From: Azospirillum agricola
Lineage (GTDB): Bacteria > Pseudomonadota > Alphaproteobacteria > Azospirillales > Azospirillaceae
Assembly (NCBI RefSeq): GCF_017876095.1
Contig: NZ_JAGINM010000033.1
Coordinates: forward strand, 1-60,529
DNA length: 60,529 nucleotides
Direction: 5' to 3'
Shown here: positions 1-7,134 of the stretch, in pieces
Numbering within the stretch: position 1 is the stretch's first letter
Layout: the number at the start of each line of letters is the position of its first letter
Notes under the pieces: model-generated
Told to the model about the DNA's origin: nothing
The model's input: the letters and a program-made list of their open reading frames with translations, nothing else
Databases searched by the model: none
Position numbers and translations under genes: made by a program

Positions 1-96
1 AAACCCAGGGTGGTAGTCTGCCAGATCAGAGGTGGCTGGTTATTGGACGCCGATCACCCCTGAAACTGGCCCAGTGTTGCAAGCCGATGCACACCG
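1..96. other. Left edge, no intact gene
   Basis: No complete gene is visible. The frame that continues into the PAPS-reductase-like gene is closed by a stop at 61-63. The sequence has no visible match to the tRNA-Arg 3' end at 4458-4500, so it is not an obvious partner attachment site. It may be a recombination or contig boundary. Confidence 0.4.
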
Positions 97-738
97 GTGC
101 ACCGCGTATCTCGTTCCAGCCTGCGTGACGACTGCCTGCGCAACGCCAGAGGCGAGATGCTAAAAGGCAAGCGTTCCACCATTCCGGCCTTCACCAAGGG
201 TTCTGACGGAAGAGCGGCTCCGCTGACCCGCCAATGCACCATGGACTACAAGATTGAACCGATCCGCCAGAAGGTTCGGGAACTGCTGGGCGTGAAGCCT
301 CGGGGGCGCGTCCCCGCTGGCGCCCATGTTGAGCAGTGGATCGGCATCAGCACCGACGAAGCGGCCCGGATGAAGCCCAGCCGGGACGCATGGTGTGAAC
401 ACCGCTGGCCGCTGATTGAAATGCGGATGTCCAGGTGGGACTGCATCAGTTGGTTCGAGAAGCGCTACCCCGGACGTGTCCTGGCGAAAAGCGCCTGCAT
501 CGGCTGCCCGTACCACAGCAACGCTGCATGGCGCGAGATGCGAGACAACGACCCAGCGAGTTGGGCGGATGCCGTCGCGTTCGATGAGGCGATCCGGGCC
601 GGGTTCGCTGGCAACCGCGGCAGCATCTACCTGCACCGCTCTTTGCGCCCGCTTCCCGAGGTGGACCTGCGCACGGCCGAAGACCTCGGCCAGATCAACA
701 TGTTCATCAACGAATGCGAAGGGATGTGCGGAGTATGA
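97..738 (+). CDS. Phage-type PAPS-reductase-like protein, 5'-truncated
   Basis: Resembles the phosphoadenosine phosphosulfate reductase-like proteins common in phages of Proteobacteria; their substrate is not known. Seen here: a QCTMDYKIEPIRQ block, the cysteine signature CIGCPYH followed by WREMRDNDP, and a C-terminal HRSLRPLPEVD block, all typical of the family. The segment VHRVSRSSLRDDCL at the very start normally lies some 50 residues inside the protein, after the nucleotide-binding loop, which is absent. An in-frame stop sits at 61-63 and the GTG at 97 is only the first start codon after it. I infer a gene that has lost its 5' part and is probably inactive. Its TGA overlaps the ATG of the next gene (735-738). 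Confidence 0.6.
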   Translation: MHRVSRSSLRDDCLRNARGEMLKGKRSTIPAFTKGSDGRAAPLTRQCTMDYKIEPIRQKVRELLGVKPRGRVPAGAHVEQWIGISTDEAARMKPSRDAWCEHRWPLIEMRMSRWDCISWFEKRYPGRVLAKSACIGCPYHSNAAWREMRDNDPASWADAVAFDEAIRAGFAGNRGSIYLHRSLRPLPEVDLRTAEDLGQINMFINECEGMCGV

Positions 739-1283
739 CCACCACCCCGGCGCAGGCCGACACCCCGGAGAGCGTCGCCGCTGACTTGGCCACGCTGGAG
801 GAATTTGCGTCCGAAGGCCTGGTATCCCCTTGGCTGTCAGGCACCCTACGACGGGTCGCGCGGGCCGGTCGGGCGCAGGCGGCGGAGATCGCGCGCCTCC
901 ACAAAGCCAAGGAAGACGCGAACCTCGCCGCGACCGGCCTGCGGATCAAGGCGACGCAAGACCGGGCGAAAATCGATGAGTTGCGGGACATGTTGCAGAC
1001 CACGGAACAGGGCTTCCGAGCTTGTGATGCCCGCGCGACCCAGGCCGAAGCCGCCCTTGCCGCCTCCGAGAAGGACCGGCAGGCCATGCGGGAGGCGCTG
1101 GAGAAGAGCGCCGCCGGTTTCGCGGCCCTGACGAGCCTCTTGACCGGCGGACAGCTCTACGAGGGCGGGAAGCGGGTCGGGATGGCGGCATTGGCAGCCC
1201 ACAGTCGGGCTGGTGAAGCACACGTCCGCGCCGCCCTCTCCACGGGCGCCACGGCGGACAGCGAGGGAGGCGGGCGTGGGTGA
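735..1283 (+). CDS. Phage-type coiled-coil protein of unknown function
   Basis: A 182-residue protein I do not recognise. The ATG at 735 overlaps the preceding stop as ATGA, which decides the start. The middle (about residues 35-130) is rich in Ala, Glu, Lys and Arg with heptad-like spacing (AEIARLHKAKED, IDELRDMLQTTEQ, AEAALAASEKDRQAMREALEK) and should form a long coiled coil. The C-terminal part is Ala/Gly-rich. Position within a tight run of short overlapping genes that ends in xis and int argues for a phage or integrative-element accessory gene. The 3' end overlaps the methyltransferase start by 8 bases. Confidence 0.6.
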   Translation: MTTTPAQADTPESVAADLATLEEFASEGLVSPWLSGTLRRVARAGRAQAAEIARLHKAKEDANLAATGLRIKATQDRAKIDELRDMLQTTEQGFRACDARATQAEAALAASEKDRQAMREALEKSAAGFAALTSLLTGGQLYEGGKRVGMAALAAHSRAGEAHVRAALSTGATADSEGGGRG

Positions 1284-2031
1284 GCGCGTCCAGATCGGCC
1301 CTTGCCTCCTGATCCATGCCGATTGTCGGTCAGTGATGGACGCTTTTGCCGACGCCGATCTGCTGATGTCCGATCCGCCATACGGTGTGGACAGCAATAC
1401 CGAGGGTCGTGGACGCGGCGGTCAATCGCTCAAGGGCATCGTGACCAAGGGGCGCGGCTTTCGGAAGATCGACGGCGACAAGGAGCCGTTCGACCCGTCG
1501 CCGTGGCTGAGCTACCCGAAGGTCGTCCTCTGGGGTGGCAACCACTTCTGCAGCCGCCTGCCCGACGCTGCCGGCTGGATCGTCTGGGACAAGCGCTGCG
1601 GCGTGGCGCCTGACGACAACGCCGATTGTGAGATGGCCTGGACCAACCTGCCCGGCGTCGCCCGCATCCACCGCCAGCTCTGGAAGGGGCTCATCAGGGC
1701 CGGCGAAGAGAACATCGCCCGAAGCGGCGGGAAGCTCCACCCGCACCAGAAGCCGGTAGCCCTGCATGAGTTCGTCATCCGTCGCGCCAAACTGCAGCCG
1801 GGGAGCCTGATAGCGGATCCGTTCATGGGATCGGCCTCCATCGGCAAGGCCGCCATCAGGCTCGGCATGCGGTACGTCGGCTGCGAGACCGACCGAGAAC
1901 ACTTCGAGACCGCCGTCCGATCGATCCGCGCGGAGTGGGAGGCGCACGTCGCGTCGCCGAGCCTTTTCGCTGAGCCCACAGCCAAGGCCAAAGCCCCCGA
2001 CCTTTTCGGAGACAGCCATGCAGCAGCCTGA
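1276..2031 (+). CDS. Phage-type site-specific DNA methyltransferase
   Basis: Predicted S-adenosylmethionine-dependent adenine-N6 or cytosine-N4 DNA methyltransferase. The catalytic motif DPPY is at residues 33-36; the AdoMet-binding motif DPFMGSAS comes late (about 181-188), preceded by HPHQKPVALHEFVIR. Catalytic motif first and binding motif last is the beta-type arrangement of the N4/N6 family. At 251 residues it is the size of solitary phage methyltransferases and no restriction partner is visible. I chose GTG 1276 because the protein then starts just before the conserved GPCLLIHADCRSVM segment and overlaps the previous gene slightly; an upstream ATG at 1213 would add an Arg/Pro-rich stretch read out of frame from that gene. 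It may modify phage DNA against host restriction. Confidence 0.8.
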   Translation: MGERVQIGPCLLIHADCRSVMDAFADADLLMSDPPYGVDSNTEGRGRGGQSLKGIVTKGRGFRKIDGDKEPFDPSPWLSYPKVVLWGGNHFCSRLPDAAGWIVWDKRCGVAPDDNADCEMAWTNLPGVARIHRQLWKGLIRAGEENIARSGGKLHPHQKPVALHEFVIRRAKLQPGSLIADPFMGSASIGKAAIRLGMRYVGCETDREHFETAVRSIRAEWEAHVASPSLFAEPTAKAKAPDLFGDSHAAA

Positions 2032-2356
2032 GACGCACCCAACGCCCGAGGAGCGGGCGGCCCGCATCATCCGCTCGTTCATCCTGCTGACGGCAGCCAG
2101 AAAGGCGCAGCAGCTTTGCCAAGACGCCATCGCCGCCGCGATCCGCTCCGCCTCCGACGCGGCCAGGGCGGACGAGCGGGAGGCGTGCGCCAAGGTGGCG
2201 GATGACGCCTACGACCAAGCGACGACGGCCATCAAGAACGCTCCGCTGGCCCGCATTCCAGCGCTTGCGGTCAAGTTCTGCCAGGGGCGCCAGCAGGAGG
2301 CCAAGGACATCGCCGACGCCATCAGGGCGCGCAGCACGGAGACCGGCCATGGCTGA
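2018..2356 (+). CDS. Small phage-type protein, unknown function
   Basis: A 112-residue protein without a recognised domain. It is largely helical and Ala-rich, with two segments often seen in small phage proteins of alphaproteobacteria: DEREACAKVADDAYDQA in the middle and AKDIADAIRAR near the C-terminus. The start ATG lies 14 bases inside the methyltransferase gene, and its stop overlaps the next start as in the rest of this cluster, so translation is probably coupled. No membrane segment or signal peptide is seen. Confidence 0.55.
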   Translation: MQQPETHPTPEERAARIIRSFILLTAARKAQQLCQDAIAAAIRSASDAARADEREACAKVADDAYDQATTAIKNAPLARIPALAVKFCQGRQQEAKDIADAIRARSTETGHG

Positions 2357-2660
2357 CCCCGCGCGCGTGCAGCCGGCAAGGGCGTGGCCGGTCGGGCACT
2401 TCATCCGCAGCGAACTTGAGGCGCGCGGATGGTCCGTCCAGGAGTTCGTCATCCGCATGCACCCAATCCAGTCGGTTCGTCAGCGCTCCATCGACATGCT
2501 CGCCGTGGACTTCCTACTGACGGTGGATGATCCCGGCCTGCGCATGGGCGAGATGGCCGCTCCGATGGCAAAGGCGCTCGGCGTGTCGGTCGAGTTCCTG
2601 ACCAATCTGGAAGATGCCTACGTGGCGTGGGCCATGCGGCAGGGAGGATCACATGGGTGA
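2349..2660 (+). CDS. Small HTH-like (HigA/XRE type) protein
   Basis: A 103-residue protein that looks like a weak relative of HigA/XRE helix-turn-helix antitoxins: GHFIRSELEARGWSVQEFVIR at the N-terminus and MAAPMAKALGVSVEFLTNLEDAY near the C-terminus correspond to the usual start and end of that fold. The central part (HPIQSVRQRSIDMLAVDFLL) deviates from a normal recognition helix, so DNA binding is uncertain. ATG 2349 overlaps the previous gene by 8 bases. No HigB-like toxin gene is adjacent; the neighbours are a zinc-ribbon protein and the phage cluster, so a phage regulator is as likely as an antitoxin. Confidence 0.5.
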   Translation: MADPARVQPARAWPVGHFIRSELEARGWSVQEFVIRMHPIQSVRQRSIDMLAVDFLLTVDDPGLRMGEMAAPMAKALGVSVEFLTNLEDAYVAWAMRQGGSHG

Positions 2661-2835
2661 GCCCGCGCGCGGCTACTACCCGGCAGCCTGCACCGCCTGC
2701 GGCTGGACCGGATCATCCGAAGACGCTGGCGGCCTACCGGCACCGTGGGAGGACGATCAACTGCACTGCCCGAAATGCGGGATGCCGGCCGAAGAGGTTG
2801 GCGCTCCGGCGGCGGCGGCGAAGGGGGAGGGGTGA
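2653..2835 (+). CDS. Small zinc-ribbon protein
   Basis: A 60-residue protein with two CxxC knuckles, CTACGW near residue 13 and CPKCG near residue 40, spaced like a zinc ribbon. Function unknown; such proteins are frequent in phage accessory regions. ATG 2653 lies just inside the end of the preceding gene. An alternative frame at 2627-2845 has no cysteine pattern and is ignored. Confidence 0.5.
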   Translation: MGEPARGYYPAACTACGWTGSSEDAGGLPAPWEDDQLHCPKCGMPAEEVGAPAAAAKGEG

Positions 2836-3072
2836 ATGGGCTTGATGCTGCTCGAACTTGATGAGCGAATCGCCACCTTGACGCAGGCTATCCAGAGCAA
2901 ACTGCGCGAGTTGGATGGTCTCCACGCCGACCTGCGCGAAGCCCGCGCCATCCGCGACGTCATGCTGGACAAACTGGAGGCCGAGGTCATGGGGCACACC
3001 AAGCCACGGCTGGCCGCCGCCCTGGCGGAAGGGTGGGGGCGCAGGAGAGGGAAGGGGAGGGCGAATGGCTGA
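2836..3072 (+). CDS. Small coiled-coil protein, unknown function
   Basis: 78 residues. The ATG directly follows the preceding TGA. The first 55 residues form a likely coiled coil (LDERIATLTQAIQSKLRELDGL and LREARAIRDVMLDKLE), followed by a basic Gly/Arg-rich tail. It overlaps the excisionase-like gene by 8 bases. No known function. Confidence 0.5.
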   Translation: MGLMLLELDERIATLTQAIQSKLRELDGLHADLREARAIRDVMLDKLEAEVMGHTKPRLAAALAEGWGRRRGKGRANG

Positions 3073-3505
3073 AGACCTCCTGACCATCCCCGAGGCCGCC
3101 AGGGCGATCCACCCAACCGCCGTCAAGCCCGCCACCGTCCGCGCCGCGATCGAACGCGGTGACTTGCCCGCAAAGCGATTCGGCCGCACGCTCATGGTCA
3201 CCCGAACCGACCTGGAGCTGTACATGACAAAGGGTGATCCATGGCAAAAGCCAACACCGGGCCGAAGCTCGTTCTCTTCGGCCCCGACAACCGATATGGC
3301 GCAACCCCGAAGCGGGGATTCGCCGAATACCTCTACTACATCCGCTGGTACGAAGCCGGCTCTAAGCGCGAGCGCTCAACGGGTACTGGCAATGTGCGAG
3401 ACGCCCAGCAAGCCCTCGCGGCCTTCATCGGCGAGCGCAACCGACCAGCCGCCGCCGAAGAGTCGCAGCGCTGCGGTCCTGCCGCTCCGCACGAACTCAC
3501 CGTGA
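3065..3505 (+). CDS. Excisionase-like HTH DNA-binding protein
   Basis: The first 60 residues (LLTIPEAARAIHPTAVKPATVRAAIERGDLPAKRFGRTLMVTRTDLELYM) are a MerR-like winged-helix excisionase domain of the type found directly before phage integrases, where it directs excision. The ATG at 3065 overlaps the previous gene by 8 bases. The conserved part ends where the integrase starts at 3241, yet the frame stays open to 3505, adding about 85 Ser/Pro/Thr-rich residues read out of frame from the integrase gene. A 265-base overlap is unusual: either the tail is unselected read-through or the original stop near 3240 was lost. Confidence 0.65.
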   Translation: MAEDLLTIPEAARAIHPTAVKPATVRAAIERGDLPAKRFGRTLMVTRTDLELYMTKGDPWQKPTPGRSSFSSAPTTDMAQPRSGDSPNTSTTSAGTKPALSASAQRVLAMCETPSKPSRPSSASATDQPPPKSRSAAVLPLRTNSP

Positions 3506-4416
3506 CGGACATGCTCGGGTTCTACCTGCAACACCACGCCCCGCATGCGGCGGCGCCGGAGAGGATTCGGTATGCGATCCGCAACCTCATTCCGTGGTGG
3601 GATGGCGTGATGGTGGACGGCGTCACGGCTGGGGCTTGCCGGCGCTACGCGCTGGAAAGCGGCCGGGCGCCGGCAACGATTCGACGCGAGCTGGGCACTC
3701 TGGCCGCAGCGATGACGTGGTGCGTCACCGAGGGTCGGCTGACCCAGGGAGGCATCGTCGTTCTGCCCCCGGTCCCAAAGGACGAGCAGCCGTTCCTCAA
3801 CCGCGCCCAGGCCGCAAAGCTGCTGCTGACGGCATGGCGTCGCCGGCAGCGGTGGAAGGACGGGGAGGGGAGGTTGAGTTACAACCTGCATCTGCCGCTG
3901 TTCATCTTGATCGGGCTGTACCAGGGCGCGCGCAAGGAGGCGATCCTCGGCCTGCAATGGCAACCCAACACCGAGGGCGGGTATGTGGACCTCGATCGCG
4001 GGTTCATCGACTTCAACCCGATCGGCCGGGCGCAGACCAAGAAGCGCCGGGCGCGCGTCCCGATTGCGGCGCGGCTGCTGCCGTGGCTCAAGGTCGCCCG
4101 GAAGGCCACCCGGCAATTCGTGATCGAATGCGACGGGCAGCCGATTCGGGATGTGAAGATCAGCTTCCGGAACGCCGCCATCGCCGCCGGCATGCAGGAG
4201 GTCCATCCGCACACCCTGCGTCACACCTGCGTGACGTGGCTTCTACAAGATGGGCTCGACGTCTGGCAGGTTGGCGGATTCGTCGGCATGTCGCCCCAGA
4301 CCGTTCAGCAGGTCTACGGGCACCACGCTCCCGAGTTCATGGCCGAGGCGGCAACATCCCGGAGAGGAAAGGGTGATGCGGGGATGAAGGCGGGGATGAA
4401 AACGATAAGGGCCTAG
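3241..4416 (+). CDS. Tyrosine-type site-specific integrase
   Basis: Catalyses integration and excision of the element that occupies 1-4416. Length 391 residues, normal for phage integrases. N-terminal part: arm- and core-binding region with a SAM-like domain around residues 85-170. Catalytic part: Arg231 in GARKEAILGL, the HTLRH box (His324, Arg327) and the tyrosine Tyr359 in VYGHH. The usual LGH histidine is replaced in VGMSPQT, a variation known in a subgroup of alphaproteobacterial phage integrases. The gene ends only 41 bases from the 3' end of tRNA-Arg, the expected place for an integrase that uses a tRNA attachment site. Confidence 0.9.
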   Translation: MAKANTGPKLVLFGPDNRYGATPKRGFAEYLYYIRWYEAGSKRERSTGTGNVRDAQQALAAFIGERNRPAAAEESQRCGPAAPHELTVTDMLGFYLQHHAPHAAAPERIRYAIRNLIPWWDGVMVDGVTAGACRRYALESGRAPATIRRELGTLAAAMTWCVTEGRLTQGGIVVLPPVPKDEQPFLNRAQAAKLLLTAWRRRQRWKDGEGRLSYNLHLPLFILIGLYQGARKEAILGLQWQPNTEGGYVDLDRGFIDFNPIGRAQTKKRRARVPIAARLLPWLKVARKATRQFVIECDGQPIRDVKISFRNAAIAAGMQEVHPHTLRHTCVTWLLQDGLDVWQVGGFVGMSPQTVQQVYGHHAPEFMAEAATSRRGKGDAGMKAGMKTIRA

Positions 4417-4438
4417 CTGCGGCAACAGCTAAGCCCTT
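4407..4438. terminator. Stem-loop between int and tRNA-Arg
   Basis: Arms 4407-4419 and 4426-4438 (AAGGGCCTAGCTG / CAGCTAAGCCCTT) pair with one mismatch around a 6-base loop. On the minus strand the hairpin is followed by a T-rich tract, so it is probably the tRNA-Arg terminator. It also includes the integrase stop codon and may end int transcription. Confidence 0.5.
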
Positions 4439-4457
4439 GAATATCATAAGCAAGCGA

Positions 4458-4534
<77 letters not shown>

Positions 4535-5301
4535 GTTGCTTGCGGAGGCGGACCTTAGCGCAAGCCAACCAGTAACGCAACAGCCCTTCTTACCGATTTT
4601 GCAAGCCGCCCCAACTCCTCGGCGATCGCTGTGACCGGAACCTGTGCATCCCACAATCCTGGATCCGTCGACGCTCCGCAAAACTGATCTGTGGATAGCC
4701 CTGGCCCATGACCGCTCATCAAGCCTTAACAGCCTGTTCTAAAACAAGAGTTGCACTTCAGGATAGAATCCACCCCCGCTCACAATTAAAGGCACATAAG
4801 ATATATTATGGAAAATAAAGACTTATACCCGTCTTTGCGCCAGCCCAGCGCGCGTGCGGCCAGCAGGATCGCCAGGGCCCCACCGAGGTCAGCAGCGACA
4901 GGCGCAGGGCGAACAGAGTCTCAGCGGAGGACAGGGCCGCCGCCAGTTCCCCCAGCGCAGACGCAGGACCAGCGCGCCCAGCACGCCGGCAACCGTCACG
5001 GCGACGATCGCCAGTGGCAGCACGGCCAACCGCTCGAACCGGGACAGACCGGAACAGGACGGGCCGGAACAGGACGGGCCGGATGGCGGCCCGCCGCCGG
5101 CCGATCCACACACCCGCGCTAAGAACGATTCGCATTGCGCGGAAATTGCCGCTATATCGGTCGGCCGGGACCTCGGCGCCCATCCGCCCCCGGTCCCGCT
5201 TCTTGCCTCATCAGTCTGTTCCCGCCCCATTCCCCGCAACCGTCCGACCGTCCCGTGACCGACGCCCCTTCCCCTGCCGCCTTCAGCCCCGGCCCCTGTC
5301 C
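4535..5301. other. Long region without an intact gene
   Basis: 767 bases between tRNA-Arg and the sigma factor gene. 4690-4830 is clearly AT-richer than the surroundings and could hold the sigma-factor promoter (for example TATATT near 4801), but I cannot fix a start site. 4809-5060 may contain decayed coding sequence on the minus strand (separate entry). At 5050-5080 the 15-base unit GGAACAGGACGGGCC occurs twice in tandem. Confidence 0.4.
4809..5060 (-). pseudogene. Possible remnant of a membrane permease gene
   Basis: Reading leftward, hydrophobic segments typical of an ABC permease N-terminus appear in three successive frames: ERLAVLPLAIVAVTVAGVLG with LRLRWG, then ELAAALSSAETLFALRLSL, then ALAILLAARALGWRKDGYK. 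Two single-base shifts (near 4950 and 4880) would join them into one chain. There is no start codon and no downstream part. GC-rich DNA makes Ala/Leu-rich chance frames common, so the call is weak. Confidence 0.25.
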
Positions 5302-5820
5302 GTGACAAGCTGGGCGCACAAGATCGCCGGGCTGTTCACCAGCCACCGCACGCATGTGGAGCGGGTCATCGCGCGCCGCACCGGCGATCCCCAGGTGGCG
5401 GGCGATCTGGCGCAGGACGCCTTCCTCCGTCTGGCCCGGATGCCCGACGGCGAGGCGGTCGAGAACCCGGCCGGGCTGCTGTTCACGGTCGCCGACCGCA
5501 TCGCGCTGGATCATTGCCGGGTCCTGCGGCGGCGGCGGCGGCGCGACGGCGGCGCGCCCGGCGAAGACATCCCCTCCCCCGCCCCCGGCGCCGACGCGGT
5601 CGTCGAACGCAACGAAACCATGGCCCGCCTGCGCGGCGCCGTCGACGGGCTGTCGCCCAAGACCCGCGCCGTCTTCCTGCTCTACCACGCGGAGGGGCTG
5701 TCCTACCGGGCGATCGCCGAGCGGCTGGAGATCTCGCCGCGCACCGTGGAGTATCACCTGCGCCAAGCGCTGGAGCAGTGCCGGAGCCACATGAAGGGGC
5801 GCCCTCCCCGGCCCCGGTAG
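5302..5820 (+). CDS. FecI-type ECF sigma factor
   Basis: RNA polymerase sigma factor of the extracytoplasmic-function, iron-starvation group. Region 2 (about residues 8-75: HVERVIARRTGDPQVAGDLAQDAFLRLARM, then GLLFTVADRIALDHCR) and region 4 (about 110-165: LSPKTRAVFLLYHAEGLSYRAIAERLEISPRTVEYHLRQAL) are both present. Starting at GTG 5302 gives 172 residues, the usual FecI length; the frame is open much further upstream but codes there for Arg/Pro-rich sequence without similarity. It is followed by fecR and a receptor gene with an N-terminal signalling domain, so it is expected to transcribe these when the receptor binds its ligand. Confidence 0.9.
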   Translation: MTSWAHKIAGLFTSHRTHVERVIARRTGDPQVAGDLAQDAFLRLARMPDGEAVENPAGLLFTVADRIALDHCRVLRRRRRRDGGAPGEDIPSPAPGADAVVERNETMARLRGAVDGLSPKTRAVFLLYHAEGLSYRAIAERLEISPRTVEYHLRQALEQCRSHMKGRPPRPR

Positions 5821-5864
5821 CCCCCGGCCCGGAAGACCGGCTTTCCGGAGGTGGAATTATCTCA

Positions 5865-5890
5865 GGGATTTTCCTGTCCCGATCGTCTTG
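5865..5890 (+). promoter_or_regulatory. Candidate ECF promoter before fecR-like gene
   Basis: GGGATTTTC at 5865-5873 and CGTCTTG at 5884-5890, spaced by 10 bases, lie 53 bases before the anti-sigma gene. The same pair, GGGGTTTTC and CGTCTTG spaced by 11, lies before the receptor gene. CGTC-like -10 elements are typical of ECF promoters; recognition by this sigma factor is inference. Confidence 0.35.
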
Positions 5891-5942
5891 ATAAGGAAAG
5901 AAACCGGAAGGGGCGCGGACACGCGCTTGCGCGGAACAGGCG

Positions 5943-6971
5943 ATGAGCGACACGGACAGACAGCGGCAGGATCGGGACCAGGATCAGGACGAGGACGCGC
6001 TGTTCGCCGAGGCGAACGCATGGTTCTTCCGTCTCCAGGCCGACGACCTCACGGCGGCGGAGCGCACCGCCTTCACCGCATGGCTGGAGCGCGGCCCGGC
6101 GCAGGCCCGCGCCTGGGCCGAGGTGCGCGACCTGCTGGACGCGCTGAAGGTCCCTGCGAGCGCCGCCCATCGCGCCGCGCACGGCATCCCGGCGCCCGCC
6201 GGGGCGCGACCGCCCTTCGGGTTCCGACCCTTCCGGACCCGCCGTTTCGCCCCGGCGGCGCTGGCGCTGCTGCTCGCCGTCGGCGGCTGGGGCCTGTGGC
6301 GCGGACCGGAGACCTACCAGAATCTCGTCGCCGACCACGCCACGGCGGTCGGCGAGCATCGCGCGGTCCGGCTCCCCGACGGCTCCACCGCCGACCTGAA
6401 CACCGACAGCGCCATCGCGCTGGACTTCCAGGGCGGCGAGCGGCGGGTGCGGCTGCTGCGCGGCGAGGCGTGGTTCCAGGTCACGCGCGACCCGGAACAC
6501 CCCTTCGTCGTCGATGCCGGAACCGGCGCCGCCCGCGTGCTCGGCACCCAGTTCAGCGTCCGCCGCGACGGCGGGCGCGTCACCGTCACCGTCGGCGAGG
6601 GGCTGGTCGAGGTCGCGGCGCTGGGCGGCGACGGCGGCTTCAGCTGGGAGGACACCGTCCGCGTCCACCCCGGCCAGAGCGTCGAAACCGGGGCCGGCGG
6701 GCTGTCGGCGCCGGTCGTCGCCGACCCCGGCGTCGCCTTCGCGTGGCGCAACGGGCAGGTGGTGTTCCGGCAGCAGCCGCTCGCCTCGGTCATCGACGCC
6801 CTGAACCGGCAATGGCCCGGCCGGGTCGTGCTGCTGAACGACGAGGCCGCCGACCGCGTCGTGTCGGGCGTCTTCTCCCTCGACCGCCCGGCGGCGGTGT
6901 TCGACGCGCTGGAGCGTGGCATCGGCGTCCGCGCCACCCGCATCACCCCCTACCTGACCCTGCTTCGCTGA
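5943..6971 (+). CDS. FecR-type anti-sigma factor / sigma regulator
   Basis: Inner-membrane regulator that passes the signal from the TonB receptor to the sigma factor. 342 residues. The cytoplasmic N-terminal domain (about 20-85, with ANAWFFRLQADDLTAAERTAFTAWL) is the sigma-binding DUF4880-like part. A single membrane helix (FAPAALALLLAVGGWGLW) follows at about 101-120, and the periplasmic FecR domain (EHRAVRLPDGSTADLNTDSA, RLLRGEAWFQVTRD, ARVLGTQFSVR) takes up the rest, ending with a DUF4974/STN-like C-terminal part. It lies between the sigma factor and the receptor, the standard order for surface-signalling systems. Confidence 0.9.
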   Translation: MSDTDRQRQDRDQDQDEDALFAEANAWFFRLQADDLTAAERTAFTAWLERGPAQARAWAEVRDLLDALKVPASAAHRAAHGIPAPAGARPPFGFRPFRTRRFAPAALALLLAVGGWGLWRGPETYQNLVADHATAVGEHRAVRLPDGSTADLNTDSAIALDFQGGERRVRLLRGEAWFQVTRDPEHPFVVDAGTGAARVLGTQFSVRRDGGRVTVTVGEGLVEVAALGGDGGFSWEDTVRVHPGQSVETGAGGLSAPVVADPGVAFAWRNGQVVFRQQPLASVIDALNRQWPGRVVLLNDEAADRVVSGVFSLDRPAAVFDALERGIGVRATRITPYLTLLR

Positions 6972-7033
6972 GGCTTCCGCCCCCCTTCCAACCGCTCATC
7001 CAGAAAGAATCGGCCCACCGCAAAAAACTTCCC

Positions 7034-7060
7034 GGGGTTTTCGCCGCGACCGTCGTCTTG
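7034..7060 (+). promoter_or_regulatory. Candidate ECF promoter before TonB receptor
   Basis: GGGGTTTTC (7034-7042) and CGTCTTG (7054-7060) repeat the arrangement found before the fecR-like gene and lie 75 bases before the receptor ATG. A GCAAATGAGA stretch at 7072-7081 resembles half of a Fur box. Confidence 0.35.
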
Positions 7061-7134
7061 TTGGAAAAAGGGCAAATGAGACGCAGTCGCGATCGGCCGC
7101 GTCGGCCCTGTGTTCCTTTCGGCAGAGGCGAGCG

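Noticed and set aside
2349..2660. HigBA toxin-antitoxin system
   Set aside because: No toxin gene next to the HTH-like protein, and its recognition helix is poorly preserved.
1..4416. Treating the left region as a restriction-modification or defence island
   Set aside because: Only a solitary methyltransferase is present, with no nuclease; small overlapping genes plus xis and int fit a phage-like element better.
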